Shown here: positions 17,242-26,937 of the stretch, piece after piece | How positions within the stretch are numbered: the first letter of the stretch is position 1 | How the letters are laid out: every line of letters begins with the position of its first letter | Assembly (NCBI GenBank): GCA_019239965.1 | Contig: JAFAZC010000175.1 | Location: 1-39,324, forward strand | From: Kutzneria sp. | Lineage (GTDB): Bacteria; Actinomycetota; Actinomycetes; Mycobacteriales; Pseudonocardiaceae | Length of the DNA: 39,324 bases | Direction: 5' to 3' | The notes under the pieces: model-generated | The model's database searches: none | Told to the model about the DNA's origin: nothing | Seen by the model: only the letters and a program-made list of their open reading frames with translations | Position numbers and translations under genes: made by a program

Positions 17242-18063
17242 GTGACGGGTATCAACGAGAACACCAGCACGTCGCCCGAAACCGTCGCGGCTGCCGCCGC
17301 GGCTACCTTGGTCGAGCGGACCGGCGTCGAACAGCACGACGTGGCCGTCGTACTCGGATCGGGCTGGCGGCCGGCCGCCGACCGGATCGGTGCTGTCGAG
17401 GCCGAGATCCCGATGCACGAGCTGCCCGGCTTCCTCACACCGACCGTTGCCGGCCACGGCGGCACGATCAGGTCGGTGCGGGTTGGCGAGAACCGGGCGC
17501 TGGTGATGCTCGGCCGCACACACCTCTACGAGGGCAAGGGCACCGGGCCGGTGGCGCACGGAGTGCGCACCGCGACGGCGGCCGGCTGCCGCACCATCGT
17601 GCTGACCAACGCCGCCGGCGGGCTGCGCAGCGGAATGCGGGTCGGCCAGCCGGTGCTGATCAGCGCCCACCTGAACCTGACCGGGCGCTCGCCGCTGCTC
17701 GGAGCCCGCTTCGTCGACATGACCGACCTGTACTCGGCACGACTGCGCGCCATCGCACGACAGCTCGACCCCGCACTGGAGGAGGGCGTGTACGCGGCAC
17801 TTCCCGGGCCGCACTTCGAGACGCCAGCGGAGATCAGGATGCTGCGCACGCTCGGCGCCGACCTCGTCGGGATGTCCACCGCGCTGGAGGCCATCGCGGC
17901 AAGAGCCGCGGGTGCCGCCGAGGTGTTCGGCCTGTCCCTGGTGACCAACCTCGCCGCCGGCATGACCGGCGAGGCGGTCAACCATGAAGAGGTGCTCGAG
18001 GTCGGCAGGGCGGCGGCGATGAGCATGGGCGATCTGCTCGCCCAACTGGTGAGCCGAGTATGA
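17242..18063 (+). CDS. Purine nucleoside phosphorylase, class I (trimeric type)
   Basis: 273 residues. Catalyses phosphorolysis of purine (deoxy)nucleosides to free base and (deoxy)ribose-1-phosphate in the cytosol. Diagnostic segments: VAVVLGSGW (phosphate loop), [45 protein letters not shown] and [19 protein letters not shown], where Asn is the usual purine-contact residue of trimeric PNPs. It is the counterpart of M. tuberculosis deoD/punA (Rv3307). Its TGA overlaps the ATG of the phosphosugar mutase (ATGA, 18060-18063), so the two products are made together and deoxyribose-1-phosphate can be passed on. Confidence 0.95.
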   Translation: MTGINENTSTSPETVAAAAAATLVERTGVEQHDVAVVLGSGWRPAADRIGAVEAEIPMHELPGFLTPTVAGHGGTIRSVRVGENRALVMLGRTHLYEGKGTGPVAHGVRTATAAGCRTIVLTNAAGGLRSGMRVGQPVLISAHLNLTGRSPLLGARFVDMTDLYSARLRAIARQLDPALEEGVYAALPGPHFETPAEIRMLRTLGADLVGMSTALEAIAARAAGAAEVFGLSLVTNLAAGMTGEAVNHEEVLEVGRAAAMSMGDLLAQLVSRV

Positions 18064-19721
18064 CGCTCCAGCCCGCCCTGCGCGACGCCGCGTTCCGCTG
18101 GATCGCCGACGATCCAAACACCGAAACCCAGGCTGAACTGCAAGGCGTGCTGGCACAAGCGCTCGCGGGCGATGCCGACGCCGCGGCCGACCTCGCCGAC
18201 CGGATGGCCAGCCCGCTGGCCTTCGGCACGGCAGGCTTGCGCGGTCCGGTCCGGGCCGGACCCAATGGCATGAACGAGGCCGTGGTGGTCAGGACCACCG
18301 TCGGGGTGGCGGACTGGTTGCGGCGCAACGGTCACGCGGGCGGAATCGTGATCATCGGCAGGGACGCGAGGCACGGCTCCGCCGTGTTCCTCGACGCGGC
18401 GGCTGGGGTGCTCGCCGCGGCCGGATTCGACGTGCGCACCGTCGGCGAGCCGGCGCCGACACCGGTGACGGCGTTTCTCGTGCGGCGGCTGAACGCGGTG
18501 GCCGGCATCCAGATCACCGCGTCGCACAATCCGCCCGCCGACAACGGATACAAGCTGTACCTCGAGCAGGGCGCGCAGATCGTGCCGCCGACCGACCGCG
18601 AGATCGAGGCACTGATCGCCGAGGTCGGTCCCGCTGTTTCGGTGCCGCGCGCCGCGGCGCGGACGACACTCGCTTCCGACCTGCTCGCCGAGTACGTGAC
18701 ACGGGTGGCGAGCCTGCCAAGGGGCGACGCCCGTCGGCTGCGGGTGGCGGCGACCGCCATGCATGGAGTCGGCGCCGCAGCGCTCGAGGAGGCGCTGCGT
18801 TCGGCCGGATTCGTCGACACCCATTTCGTGGCCAGCCAGCGCGATCCGGACCCGGACTTCCCGACCGTGTCGTTTCCCAATCCCGAGGAGCCGGGGGCGA
18901 CCGACCTGCTGCTGGAACTGGCATCCTCCGTCGACGCGGACCTGGCGGTCGCGCTCGACCCGGACGCCGACAGGTGTGCACTCGGCGTCCGCGACCGGGC
19001 CGGCTCGTGGCGCATGCTGCGCGGCGACGAAACCGGAGTGCTGCTCGGCAACCACGTTCTGGCCACAAGACCGCCCGCCACGCGGTCCGCCGATGACCTC
19101 GTCGCCACCACGATCGTGTCGTCCAGCCTGCTCTCGGCCGTCGCCGCCGGGTACGGCGTGCGCTACGACGAGACCCTCACCGGATTCAAGTGGCTGGTCC
19201 GGGCCGGCGACGGCAGGGGAACCGGTCTGGTGTACGCCTACGAGGAGGCACTCGGGCACTGCGTCGACCCCGACCACGTGCGGGACAAGGACGGCATCTC
19301 GGCCGCCGTGCTCGCCTGCGATCTCGCCGCGACGCTGAAGGCCGACGGCCGGACGCTGTTCGACGCGCTGGATGAGTTGGCGGTGTCGCACGGCCTGCAC
19401 GTGACCGAGCAGATCTCGTTGCGGGCGACCGCGGTCGCTCGGATCGGCGAGCTGATGTCCAGGCTGCGGGCAGAGCCACCGGCCCGGCTCGCCGGCAGCG
19501 CGGTCCGCGCCGAGGATCTTCGTCCCCGCGCCGACGTCCTGGCCTTGCGGGGAGACGGCGTGCGGGTGTTGGTGCGTCCGTCGGGAACCGAGCCGAAACT
19601 CAAGGCGTACCTGCAGATCGTCGAGCAGGTGCGGGACGAAGCCGGGCTGCCGGCAGCACACGACCGCGCGGCCAACCGGATGGCTCGGCTGCGCACCGAG
19701 GTCAGCGAGCTCCTGGGCTAG
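18060..19721 (+). CDS. pmmB: Phosphosugar mutase, PmmB/PGM2-like
   Basis: 553 residues, alpha-D-phosphohexomutase superfamily. Substrate phosphate motif FGTAGLRG at 55-62, phospho-Ser155 in [13 protein letters not shown], metal loop DPDADR, sugar loop GDET and a C-terminal phosphate loop [14 protein letters not shown]. The length and the [16 protein letters not shown] version are nearer to the PGM2/phosphopentomutase branch than to short phosphomannomutases. Coupled to PNP by an ATGA overlap, it is well placed to convert (deoxy)ribose-1-phosphate to the 5-phosphate for DeoC. M. tuberculosis Rv3308 is annotated pmmB; I keep that symbol but note the phosphopentomutase possibility. Convergent with the next gene, with only 35 bp between the stops. 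Confidence 0.9.
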   Translation: MTLQPALRDAAFRWIADDPNTETQAELQGVLAQALAGDADAAADLADRMASPLAFGTAGLRGPVRAGPNGMNEAVVVRTTVGVADWLRRNGHAGGIVIIGRDARHGSAVFLDAAAGVLAAAGFDVRTVGEPAPTPVTAFLVRRLNAVAGIQITASHNPPADNGYKLYLEQGAQIVPPTDREIEALIAEVGPAVSVPRAAARTTLASDLLAEYVTRVASLPRGDARRLRVAATAMHGVGAAALEEALRSAGFVDTHFVASQRDPDPDFPTVSFPNPEEPGATDLLLELASSVDADLAVALDPDADRCALGVRDRAGSWRMLRGDETGVLLGNHVLATRPPATRSADDLVATTIVSSSLLSAVAAGYGVRYDETLTGFKWLVRAGDGRGTGLVYAYEEALGHCVDPDHVRDKDGISAAVLACDLAATLKADGRTLFDALDELAVSHGLHVTEQISLRATAVARIGELMSRLRAEPPARLAGSAVRAEDLRPRADVLALRGDGVRVLVRPSGTEPKLKAYLQIVEQVRDEAGLPAAHDRAANRMARLRTEVSELLG

Positions 19722-19756
19722 CGCGATACCGCCTGGACACCGGCGGCCGAATGAGC

Positions 19757-20095
19757 CTAGACGGCCACGGCGACCAGGGCGAACACGGCGGCCACGAGGA
19801 ACACGCCGGCGAGGAGATAGGGCCCTTTGCCCGGCGCCGCCACGGGACGGGGCCCGCGTTCGGTCACGCCGGCGATCGCGGTACGCCCGAAGGCATAGCT
19901 GAGCGTGCTCAGGCACAGTCCGAGCGCCAACACCACGGCGTCGGCCAGGTAGGGACTGTGGTCGAGACCCGGCCACAGGGCGGCGAGCACCAGCGGCACG
20001 CCCATCAGCCCGACACCGACGGCGAGCCACCCCGAGTAGACCACCCGCTTGCGGCGGCTTCCGGTACGAAGAACTGACGTCATCTCCACGTCCAT
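19757..20095 (-). CDS. Small membrane protein, function unknown
   Basis: 112 residues from ATG 20095; ATG at 20083 is in frame and equally possible, and neither has a good ribosome site. Three hydrophobic segments are visible (VYSGWLAVGVGLMGVPLVLAA; YLADAVVLALGLCLSTLSYA; YLLAGVFLVAAVFALVAVAV) with a basic N-terminus (RTGSRRKR). No known motif. It stands between convergent pmmB and the aldo/keto reductase on the same strand, 119 nt away. In that gap a GGTATACC palindrome (20150-20157) is the only noticeable element. Confidence 0.65.
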   Translation of the reverse strand: MDVEMTSVLRTGSRRKRVVYSGWLAVGVGLMGVPLVLAALWPGLDHSPYLADAVVLALGLCLSTLSYAFGRTAIAGVTERGPRPVAAPGKGPYLLAGVFLVAAVFALVAVAV

Positions 20096-20214
20096 GTCGT
20101 GCGGGACACCAGCAACACTGCGCCGGCGGAGACCAATCCGGTCCTGGTTGGTATACCGGCCTTCCTTACGGTGAGACGCACGGGGTGGTGGACGGGTTGC
20201 CCGCCCAGTCTGGT

Positions 20215-21197
<983 letters not shown>

Positions 21198-21201
<4 letters not shown>

Positions 21202-21596
21202 GCGGACACCTCCTGTACATGGGTCTTTCCAGTCAGCCCGGCCTCGATCGCCGCATAGTTGTCGATCTTGAAATCGAGCACCTCGAGGCAGGCCTTGAGC
21301 TCGGCGATGCGGCGACGGACGTCGGCTCGGTGTTCCAACAGGATCTGCTTGCGGCGTCCCGCGGTCGCCTCGCCCTTGCGTCGCAACTGCGCGTACTCCC
21401 GCATGAGCCTGATCGGCATACCCGTCGTGCGCAGTTTGGTGAGGAACTCCAACCACGCCAGGTCCCCGTCGGTGTACAACCGACGTCCCGCGGCGTCGCG
21501 AGCCGGCGGATCCACCAGTCCGATTCGTTCGTAGTAGCGCAGTGTGTCGATGGACAGGCCACTGTGCTCCGCCGCCTGGGCGATCGCGTACGTCAC
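21198..21596 (-). CDS. MerR family transcriptional regulator
   Basis: 132 residues from GTG 21596. Winged helix-turn-helix at the N-terminus ([26 protein letters not shown]) with the MerR-typical RYYE, then the arm [26 protein letters not shown], and a long coiled-coil helix with [21 protein letters not shown]. Only one Cys (in LKACLEV), so metal sensing of the MerR type is unlikely; it belongs with the MerR regulators linked to aldo/keto reductases. It heads a two-gene operon with the reductase and has an overlapping operator-promoter of MerR geometry upstream, so autoregulation is likely. Confidence 0.93.
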
Positions 21597-21603
21597 AACG
21601 ATG

Positions 21604-21634
21604 ACCGTAGGAGCTGGAGCGCACTCCAGGTCAA
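21604..21634 (-). promoter_or_regulatory. MerR-type promoter: 19-bp spacer with central dyad
   Basis: On the minus strand TTGACC (-35, 21629-21634) and TACGGT (-10, 21604-21609) are 19 bp apart, the overlong spacing that MerR proteins correct by DNA distortion. The spacer holds the inverted repeat CTGGAG-N4-CTCCAG (21614-21629), the expected regulator site. The -10 ends 7 nt before the regulator's GTG, so the transcript should be leaderless. A second inverted repeat, ACGACG-GG-CGTCGT (21645-21658), lies just upstream. Confidence 0.8.
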
Positions 21635-21721
21635 GTCGACGCGGACGACGGGCGTCGTACTGCCACCGAACTGGGCTGATGGCACGCCTGGTGGAGCCAT
21701 GTGTCGATCGCCTCCGGTCGT

Positions 21722-22345
21722 TCAGAGCGGGCCATACTGCCGGTCGCCGGCGTCGCCGAGACCCGGCACGATGAACCCGGACTCGTTGAGCCGTTCGTCG
21801 ACGCTCGCGGTGACCACCCGAACCGGCAACCCGGAGCCTTCCAGATGTCGGATGCCCTCGGGGGCGGCCAGCGCGCACACCGCCGTCACGTCGGTCGCGC
21901 CTCGGTCGGTAAGCAACCGGATGGTGTGCGCCATCGAGCCTCCGGTGGCCAGCATCGGGTCGAGCACCAGCACCGGCCTGTCCGCCAGGCCGTCGGGCAG
22001 CGATTCCAGGTACGGCGTCGGTCGCAGCGTCTGCTCGTCGCGGGCCAGCCCAACAAAGCCCATCTGCGCGTCCGGGATCAGCTTGTGTGCCTGGTCGGCC
22101 ATGCCGAGACCGGCTCGCAGCACGGGAACAAGCAGCGGCGGGGCGGCCAGCCGGTAACCGCTGGTCCTGGCGACCGGAGTGTGAATGCGGTCGACGGCGA
22201 CCGGGGCGTCCCGCATCGCCTCGTAGATCAGCATCACGGTCAGTTCGTGCAGCGCGGCCCGGAACGCAGCGCTGTCCGTCCGCGCGTCACGCATGGTGGT
22301 CAGCCGGGCCCTGGCAAGCGGATGGTCAACGACGAGGACGTCCAT
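21722..22345 (-). CDS. upp: Uracil phosphoribosyltransferase
   Basis: 207 residues, full length. Converts uracil and PRPP to UMP in pyrimidine salvage. Characteristic segments are the N-terminal [42 protein letters not shown], the PRPP-binding loop [17 protein letters not shown] and the C-terminal uracil region [18 protein letters not shown]. It matches Rv3309c in position after pmmB. ATG 22345 follows a TACCGT by 8 nt, giving a leaderless transcript, and is divergent from the DUF1707 gene (78 bp between starts). Confidence 0.96.
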   Translation of the reverse strand: MDVLVVDHPLARARLTTMRDARTDSAAFRAALHELTVMLIYEAMRDAPVAVDRIHTPVARTSGYRLAAPPLLVPVLRAGLGMADQAHKLIPDAQMGFVGLARDEQTLRPTPYLESLPDGLADRPVLVLDPMLATGGSMAHTIRLLTDRGATDVTAVCALAAPEGIRHLEGSGLPVRVVTASVDERLNESGFIVPGLGDAGDRQYGPL

Positions 22346-22353
22346 GGGCCGTC

Positions 22354-22359
22354 ACGGTA
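22354..22359 (-). promoter_or_regulatory. -10 box TACCGT for leaderless upp
   Basis: On the minus strand TACCGT ends 8 nt before ATG 22345, and no ribosome site is present between them. Confidence 0.4.
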
Positions 22360-22410
22360 GCCGGAGCCCGCCCGGACCGCGGCAGCTGTTCGCGTGGTCC
22401 TCCCCGGTTC

Positions 22411-22416
22411 TACCCT
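22411..22416 (+). promoter_or_regulatory. -10 box TACCCT for leaderless DUF1707 gene
   Basis: TACCCT ends 7 nt before GTG 22424. The geometry equals that at 9810, 17229 and 23049. Confidence 0.45.
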
Positions 22417-22423
22417 GTGTCGG

Positions 22424-23035
22424 GTGAGCGAGCAGCCTGACACCCGTGACATGCGTGCCTCCGACGCCGACCGGGAGCGGGTCGCACGTGTGCTGCACGA
22501 CGCGATGACCGAGGGACGGTTGACCGCTGGTGAACTCGACGAGCGGTTGGCCGGGCTGTATCGGGCCAAGACGTTCGGGGAACTGGAACCGTTCGTCAAG
22601 GACCTGCCCGCCGCGGAGGTCACGCCCCTCAGTGACACCCGGATCAGCCGGGTCGGAGGCGATCCCGGCCCCTCGAGCACAGCGATCGCCATCATGAGCG
22701 AGGTACGCCGTGTCGGTGACTGGGTCGTGCCGGCCCACTACACCGTGACGGCGTTCTGGGGCTCCGCCCGACTGGATCTGCGCGAGGCCCAGTTCCACCA
22801 GCGGGAGTGCGTCATCGCCGTGACAGCGATCATGGCTGGCGTCGACATCATCGTGCCGCCGGAACTGACCGTGCGCATCGACGGGATCGGCGTCATGGGC
22901 GAGTTCAAGCGGGACGCCGAGGCCGACGGCACGCCGGGCAGCCCCTCGCTGCGTATCACCGGCCTCGCCCTGATGGCCGGTGTCAACGTCAAGCGCAAGC
23001 GACGCAAGGGAGACGGCCGGCAGATCGCCATGTAG
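22424..23035 (+). CDS. DUF1707 domain protein with LiaF-like C-terminal domain
   Basis: 203 residues from GTG 22424 (leaderless geometry; GTG 22394 upstream lies before the -10). The N-terminal 60 residues are the DUF1707 / SHOCT-like domain: MRASDADRERVARVLHDA, EGRLTAGELDERL and YRAKTFGEL. The C-terminal half is beta-rich (WVVPAHYTVTAFWGSARLDL, then VDIIVPPELTV and GIGVMGEFK), matching the cell-wall-active antibiotic response (LiaF C-terminal) fold. No transmembrane segment is seen; it ends in a basic tail (KRKRRKGDGRQ). Such proteins are common in actinobacteria and suspected of a role in envelope stress; function unproven. Confidence 0.88.
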   Translation: MSEQPDTRDMRASDADRERVARVLHDAMTEGRLTAGELDERLAGLYRAKTFGELEPFVKDLPAAEVTPLSDTRISRVGGDPGPSSTAIAIMSEVRRVGDWVVPAHYTVTAFWGSARLDLREAQFHQRECVIAVTAIMAGVDIIVPPELTVRIDGIGVMGEFKRDAEADGTPGSPSLRITGLALMAGVNVKRKRRKGDGRQIAM

Positions 23036-23048
23036 GAGTGCGGCCGCA

Positions 23049-23054
23049 TAGACT
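23049..23054 (+). promoter_or_regulatory. -10 box TAGACT for leaderless deoC
   Basis: TAGACT ends 7 nt before ATG 23062. This decides the start against the much longer open frame from 22807, which overlaps the DUF1707 gene. Confidence 0.55.
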
Positions 23055-23061
23055 CCATGCC

Positions 23062-24012
23062 ATGGCCACCCCTGCCGCGACAGAGCTGTCGGAGGTGACG
23101 CGCGACGACGCGTCGCTGCGGAGGTTCCTGCACGGTTTACCCGGGGTCGACCAGGTTGGGGTCGAACAGCGCGCGGCGGGACTCGGCACCCGCAGCATCA
23201 AGAAGGCGGCCAAGCTCTTCGCCATCGACACGGCCATCTCCATGGTCGATCTCACCACGCTCGAGGGCGCGGACACCCCCGGCAAGGTGCGCACCCTGGC
23301 GGCCAAGGCCCGCAGGCCCGATCCCGACTACCCCGACGTGCCCCATGTCGGAGCCGTCTGCGTTTATCCCGACCTCGTCGAGGTGGCGGTGACCGCGCTT
23401 GCGGGCAGCGGGGTCGGGGTGGCAAGCGTGGCGACAGCGTTCCCGTCAGGCCGCTCCAATCTCGGCGTGAAGCTGGCCGACACCGAGATGGCGGTGCACG
23501 CCGGTGCCAGCGAGATCGACATGGTGATCGACCGGGGTGCCTTCCTCTCCGGACGCTACGGCCGGGTATTCGACGAGATCGTCGCCGTCAAGGCTGCCTG
23601 TGGGGACGCTCACCTGAAGGTGATCCTGGAGACCGGTGAACTGTCCACATACGACAACGTCCGCAGGGCGTCCTGGCTGGCGCTGCTCGCCGGCGGCGAC
23701 TTCATCAAGACGTCCACCGGTAAGGTGACGCCCGCCGCGACCCTTCCGGTGACCCACGTGATGCTGCAGGCCGTGCGGGACTGGTGGGAGCGCACCGGTC
23801 AACTGCGCGGTGTCAAACCCGCTGGCGGCATCCGCACCACCAAAGACGCGATCCGCTACCTGGTCGCCGTGCACGAGGTCGCCGGCCCGGAGTGGCTGTC
23901 GCCCGAGTTGTTCCGGTTCGGTGCCTCAAGCCTGCTCAACGATCTTCTGATGCAGAGACGGGCCCAGATCGAGGGCCACTACAGCGGCCCTGACTACGTC
24001 ACGGTGGACTGA
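23062..24012 (+). CDS. deoC: Deoxyribose-phosphate aldolase
   Basis: 316 residues. Class I aldolase splitting 2-deoxyribose-5-phosphate into glyceraldehyde-3-phosphate and acetaldehyde. Catalytic motifs: EIDMVIDRGAFLSG (catalytic Asp), LKVILETGEL, GGDFIKTSTGK with Lys216 as the Schiff-base residue, and GVKPAGGIRT with the second Lys. It is longer than E. coli DeoC (about 260 residues) because of an N-terminal helical extension of about 50 residues, usual for the actinobacterial and eukaryotic-type branch. The downstream aldehyde dehydrogenase starts 3 nt after the stop, so the acetaldehyde product is probably oxidised by that enzyme. Confidence 0.95.
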   Translation: MATPAATELSEVTRDDASLRRFLHGLPGVDQVGVEQRAAGLGTRSIKKAAKLFAIDTAISMVDLTTLEGADTPGKVRTLAAKARRPDPDYPDVPHVGAVCVYPDLVEVAVTALAGSGVGVASVATAFPSGRSNLGVKLADTEMAVHAGASEIDMVIDRGAFLSGRYGRVFDEIVAVKAACGDAHLKVILETGELSTYDNVRRASWLALLAGGDFIKTSTGKVTPAATLPVTHVMLQAVRDWWERTGQLRGVKPAGGIRTTKDAIRYLVAVHEVAGPEWLSPELFRFGASSLLNDLLMQRRAQIEGHYSGPDYVTVD

Positions 24013-24015
24013 TCC

Positions 24016-25461
24016 ATGAGTGGGGAGCCCATGAGCTGGGAGTACGCGCCGGCGCCGGAGTCGCGCGACATCGCCAACCTCAAACCGGCCTACCGGATGT
24101 TCGTCGACGGCAAGTTCGTCGACGGTACGGGTGAGCCGCTCAAGACGATCAACCCGGCCACCGAGGAGGTGCTCGCCGAGGTCGCCACCGCGTCGAAGGC
24201 GGACATCGACACCGCGGTGCGTGCCGCCCGACGCGCCTACGACAAGGTGTGGGGCCGGATGCCCGGTGCCGAGCGGGCCAAGTACGTCTTCCGTATCGCC
24301 AGGCTGATCCAGGAGCGCACCCGCGAGCTCGCGGTGCTGGAGAGCCTGGACAACGGCAAACCCATCAAGGAGTCGCGGGACGTCGACGTGCCGACCGCCG
24401 CCGCGCACTTCTTCTACCACGCGGGGTGGGCGGACAAGCTCGGTCATGCCGGCTACGGACCCAATCCGCGGCCGCTCGGTGTCGCCGGCCAGGTCATTCC
24501 GTGGAATTTCCCGTTGCTGATGGCGGCATGGAAGATCGCTCCGGCACTGGCGTGCGGCAACACCGTCGTGCTCAAACCGGCCGAGACGACTCCACTGACG
24601 GCGCTGGTGCTCGCCGAGATCTGCCAGCAGGCCGACCTCCCAGCCGGCGTGGTCAACATCCTGCCGGGCGCCGGTGACGTCGGCGCCGAGCTGGTCAACC
24701 ATGCAGGCGTCGACAAGGTGGCCTTCACCGGGTCGACCGAGGTCGGCAAGCTGATCCAGCGCTCGCTCGCCGGCACCGGCAAGAAGCTGACCCTCGAGCT
24801 TGGCGGCAAGGCCGCCAACATCGTGTTCGACGACGCCCCACTTGACCAGGCCGTCGAAGGCATCGTGAACGGGATCTTCTTCAACCAGGGCCATGTGTGC
24901 TGTGCGGGTTCACGGCTGCTCGTCCAGGAGTCGGTCGCCGACGAGCTGCTCGCCAAGCTGCGTTACCGGGTGTCCACGCTGCGGCTTGGCGATCCGCTCG
25001 ACAAGAACACCGACGTCGGTGCGATCAACTCCAAGGCCCAGCTGGACAAGATCCGGGAGCTGACCGAGTCCGGCGACAGCGAGGGCGCCCAGAAGTGGAC
25101 GAGCCCGTGCCCGATGCCGGACAAGGGGTTCTTCTTCGCCCCGACGGTGTTCTCGGACGTGCAGCAGTCCATGCGGATCGCCCGTGAAGAGATCTTCGGC
25201 CCGGTGCTTTCGGTGCTGACCTTCCGTACCCCGGAGGAGGCCGTCGCCAAGGCGAACAACACCCCGTACGGACTGTCGGCCGGGATCTGGACCGAAAAGG
25301 GCTCTCGGATCCTGTGGACGGCCCAGCGGATGCGGGCCGGTGTGGTGTGGGCCAACACGTTCAACCGCTTCGACCCGACCGCTCCTTTCGGCGGGTACCA
25401 AGAGTCGGGCTTCGGCCGCGAAGGCGGTCGTGCCGGTCTGGAGGCCTACCTCGATGTCTGA
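24016..25461 (+). CDS. Aldehyde dehydrogenase, catalytic subunit
   Basis: 481 residues, complete ALDH fold. NAD(P)-binding PWNF with Asn164, Lys187 in VLKPAE, TGSTEVGK, catalytic Glu261 in LELGGKAAN, catalytic Cys295 in NQGHVCCAGSR, and the C-terminal EEIFGPVLSV and GGYQESGFGREGG blocks are all intact. The last residues (EAYLDV) are read through an 8-bp overlap with the next gene (25454-25461). ATG 24016 has GGTGGA 7 nt upstream; ATG 24031 is an alternative. Directly after deoC it is suited to remove acetaldehyde. It resembles the N-terminal catalytic domain of ALDH16-type enzymes, whose C-terminal domain would be the next gene. Confidence 0.93.
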   Translation: MSGEPMSWEYAPAPESRDIANLKPAYRMFVDGKFVDGTGEPLKTINPATEEVLAEVATASKADIDTAVRAARRAYDKVWGRMPGAERAKYVFRIARLIQERTRELAVLESLDNGKPIKESRDVDVPTAAAHFFYHAGWADKLGHAGYGPNPRPLGVAGQVIPWNFPLLMAAWKIAPALACGNTVVLKPAETTPLTALVLAEICQQADLPAGVVNILPGAGDVGAELVNHAGVDKVAFTGSTEVGKLIQRSLAGTGKKLTLELGGKAANIVFDDAPLDQAVEGIVNGIFFNQGHVCCAGSRLLVQESVADELLAKLRYRVSTLRLGDPLDKNTDVGAINSKAQLDKIRELTESGDSEGAQKWTSPCPMPDKGFFFAPTVFSDVQQSMRIAREEIFGPVLSVLTFRTPEEAVAKANNTPYGLSAGIWTEKGSRILWTAQRMRAGVVWANTFNRFDPTAPFGGYQESGFGREGGRAGLEAYLDV

Positions 25462-26317
25462 TCGTGTTTCCGTGGCCAAGACCTACAAGCTTTACATCGG
25501 CGGGGCGTTTCCCCGCTCGGAGTCCGGTCGGGTCTATGCCGTGACCGACTCGCGTGGTGGCTTCCTCGCCAACGCCGCACAGGCCTCACGCAAGGACGCC
25601 CGCGACGCCGTCGCCGCGGCACGCAAGGCGTTCCCCGGCTGGTCCGGGGCCACCGCCTACAACCGGGGCCAGGTGCTCTACCGGGTCGCCGAGCTGTTGG
25701 AGGGCCGGCGGGAGCAGTTCGTGCGCGAGGTCGCCGCGTCCGAAGGCGTCAAACACGCCGAGTCGGTCGTGAACGCCGCGATCGACCGGTGGGTGTGGTA
25801 CGCGGGGTGGACCGACAAGGTCGCCACCGTGCTCGGGGCGTCGAACCCGGTCGCCGGCCCCTACTTCTCGTTCAGCGTTCCCGAGCCGACCGGCGTTGTC
25901 GCGGCGCTGGCCCCCCAGTCGTCCTCACTGCTCGGTCTGGTCAGCGTGGTAGCGCCGGTGATCGCCACCGGAAACACCTGTGTCGTGGTGAGCAGCCAGA
26001 ATCGGCCGCTGCCCGCGATCACGCTGTCGGAGGTGCTCGCCACCTCGGACGTGCCGGGCGGGGTGGTCAACGTGCTGACCGGTCGCACCGGTGAACTGGC
26101 GCCCTGGCTGGCCTCGCACGCCGATGTCAATGCGCTCGACCTGACCGGCGCGCCGGAATCGATACGCGCCGAACTGGAAAGGGCCGCGGCGGGAACGGTC
26201 AAGCGGGTGTCGCGTGCCGGCAGGGGCGGCGAACCGGACTGGACCCGCGAGCCCGGTGTCGACCGGCTCCGCGCGGTCCTGGAGACCAAGACCGTCTGGC
26301 ACCCGATGGGCGTGTAG
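25454..26317 (+). CDS. Half-length aldehyde dehydrogenase-like protein without catalytic residues
   Basis: 287 residues, against about 480 for a full ALDH. It matches the ALDH coenzyme-binding half: KLYIGGAFPRSESGR at the N-terminus, AARKAFPGWSGATAYNRGQ, and PTGVVAALAPQSSSLLGLVS in place of the PWNF region. The usual LKPAE Lys is replaced (VVVSSQNRPLP), there is no LELGG Glu and no Cys at all in the catalytic position; the protein stops after a short tail ending TVWHPMGV. The frame is intact with no sign of decay. It overlaps the catalytic ALDH gene by 8 bp. The size and order equal the non-catalytic C-terminal domain of ALDH16 enzymes, so I read it as a separate structural subunit. Alternative: a decayed duplicate. 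Confidence 0.8.
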   Translation: MSDRVSVAKTYKLYIGGAFPRSESGRVYAVTDSRGGFLANAAQASRKDARDAVAAARKAFPGWSGATAYNRGQVLYRVAELLEGRREQFVREVAASEGVKHAESVVNAAIDRWVWYAGWTDKVATVLGASNPVAGPYFSFSVPEPTGVVAALAPQSSSLLGLVSVVAPVIATGNTCVVVSSQNRPLPAITLSEVLATSDVPGGVVNVLTGRTGELAPWLASHADVNALDLTGAPESIRAELERAAAGTVKRVSRAGRGGEPDWTREPGVDRLRAVLETKTVWHPMGV

Positions 26318-26354
26318 CCCGGGTGCGCACCGGCTTGCTGCGGGCTTGGCCGAA

Positions 26355-26864
26355 TCAATCCTGGACGTTGAACAAGCTGATGCAGAGATCCCCGTTGTCC
26401 CGATAAGGAGCGAACTCGATCGTTCCCGTGGCGGTCGTGGCGTCACCATAGGTCACGACGAGCGCGGCATGGCCGGGATCCGAGGCCCTGGGGTCGGGGT
26501 CGATGCCGATCTTGCCCTTTCTCGCCGTCACCTTGTCGATGTTCGGCGTGCTGATGCCGAGGACTCTCGGGCACAGCAGGTCGTTGGCCCCCGCTTTGTT
26601 GCCGGCGTTCACCGTGTCGATGAACTGACGCACGATGGGAGGAAAGGCGGGAACGCCGGACCCGGACGTGCTCGGCGAAGGCGACTGGGTGCTCGACGCC
26701 GCGCTCGTGGTCGGACTGGGGGTGACGGTCGCGGGAGGCTGTTGTGGAGTGCATCCGGTGACGCCCAGGGCACCGATCACCGCCAGGGCCGCGGCCAAAC
26801 CGCCGAGGGCAGGAGTGCTGTCCTTCCGTTGACCGGCTTGGCCTTGCCGCGGCCGAGAGACCAT
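26355..26864 (-). CDS. Lipoprotein with small C-terminal domain
   Basis: 169 residues from ATG 26864, 7 nt after GGAGGT; 17 further open codons are not supported. A signal peptide with lipobox (ALGVTGC, Cys38) is followed by a Pro/Thr/Ser linker to about residue 75 and a domain of about 90 residues (FPPIVRQFIDTVNAGNKAGANDLLCP onwards is split here as FPPIVRQFIDTVNAG and DLLCPRV). Two Cys, in LLCPRV and DLCISLF, may form a disulfide. The helix-then-strand order hints at an NTF2-like fold, as in several mycobacterial lipoproteins. It lies 73 nt downstream of the peptide-transporter operon on the same strand and converges with the ALDH gene. Function unknown. Confidence 0.75.
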   Translation of the reverse strand: MVSRPRQGQAGQRKDSTPALGGLAAALAVIGALGVTGCTPQQPPATVTPSPTTSAASSTQSPSPSTSGSGVPAFPPIVRQFIDTVNAGNKAGANDLLCPRVLGISTPNIDKVTARKGKIGIDPDPRASDPGHAALVVTYGDATTATGTIEFAPYRDNGDLCISLFNVQD

Positions 26865-26937
26865 TGTCGAACCTCCGTGAGCGTGGTGGGGCAAGTGATA
26901 CGACGGCCCGTCCACGAATTCGGTTCCATCCAGCCGG

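Noticed and set aside
21202-21624. N-terminal extension of the aldo/keto reductase frame
   Set aside because: It is the out-of-frame shadow of the MerR gene; AGGAGG before ATG 21201 marks the real start.
22807-23061. N-terminal extension of the deoC frame
   Set aside because: It overlaps the DUF1707 coding sequence and lies upstream of the TAGACT -10 box.
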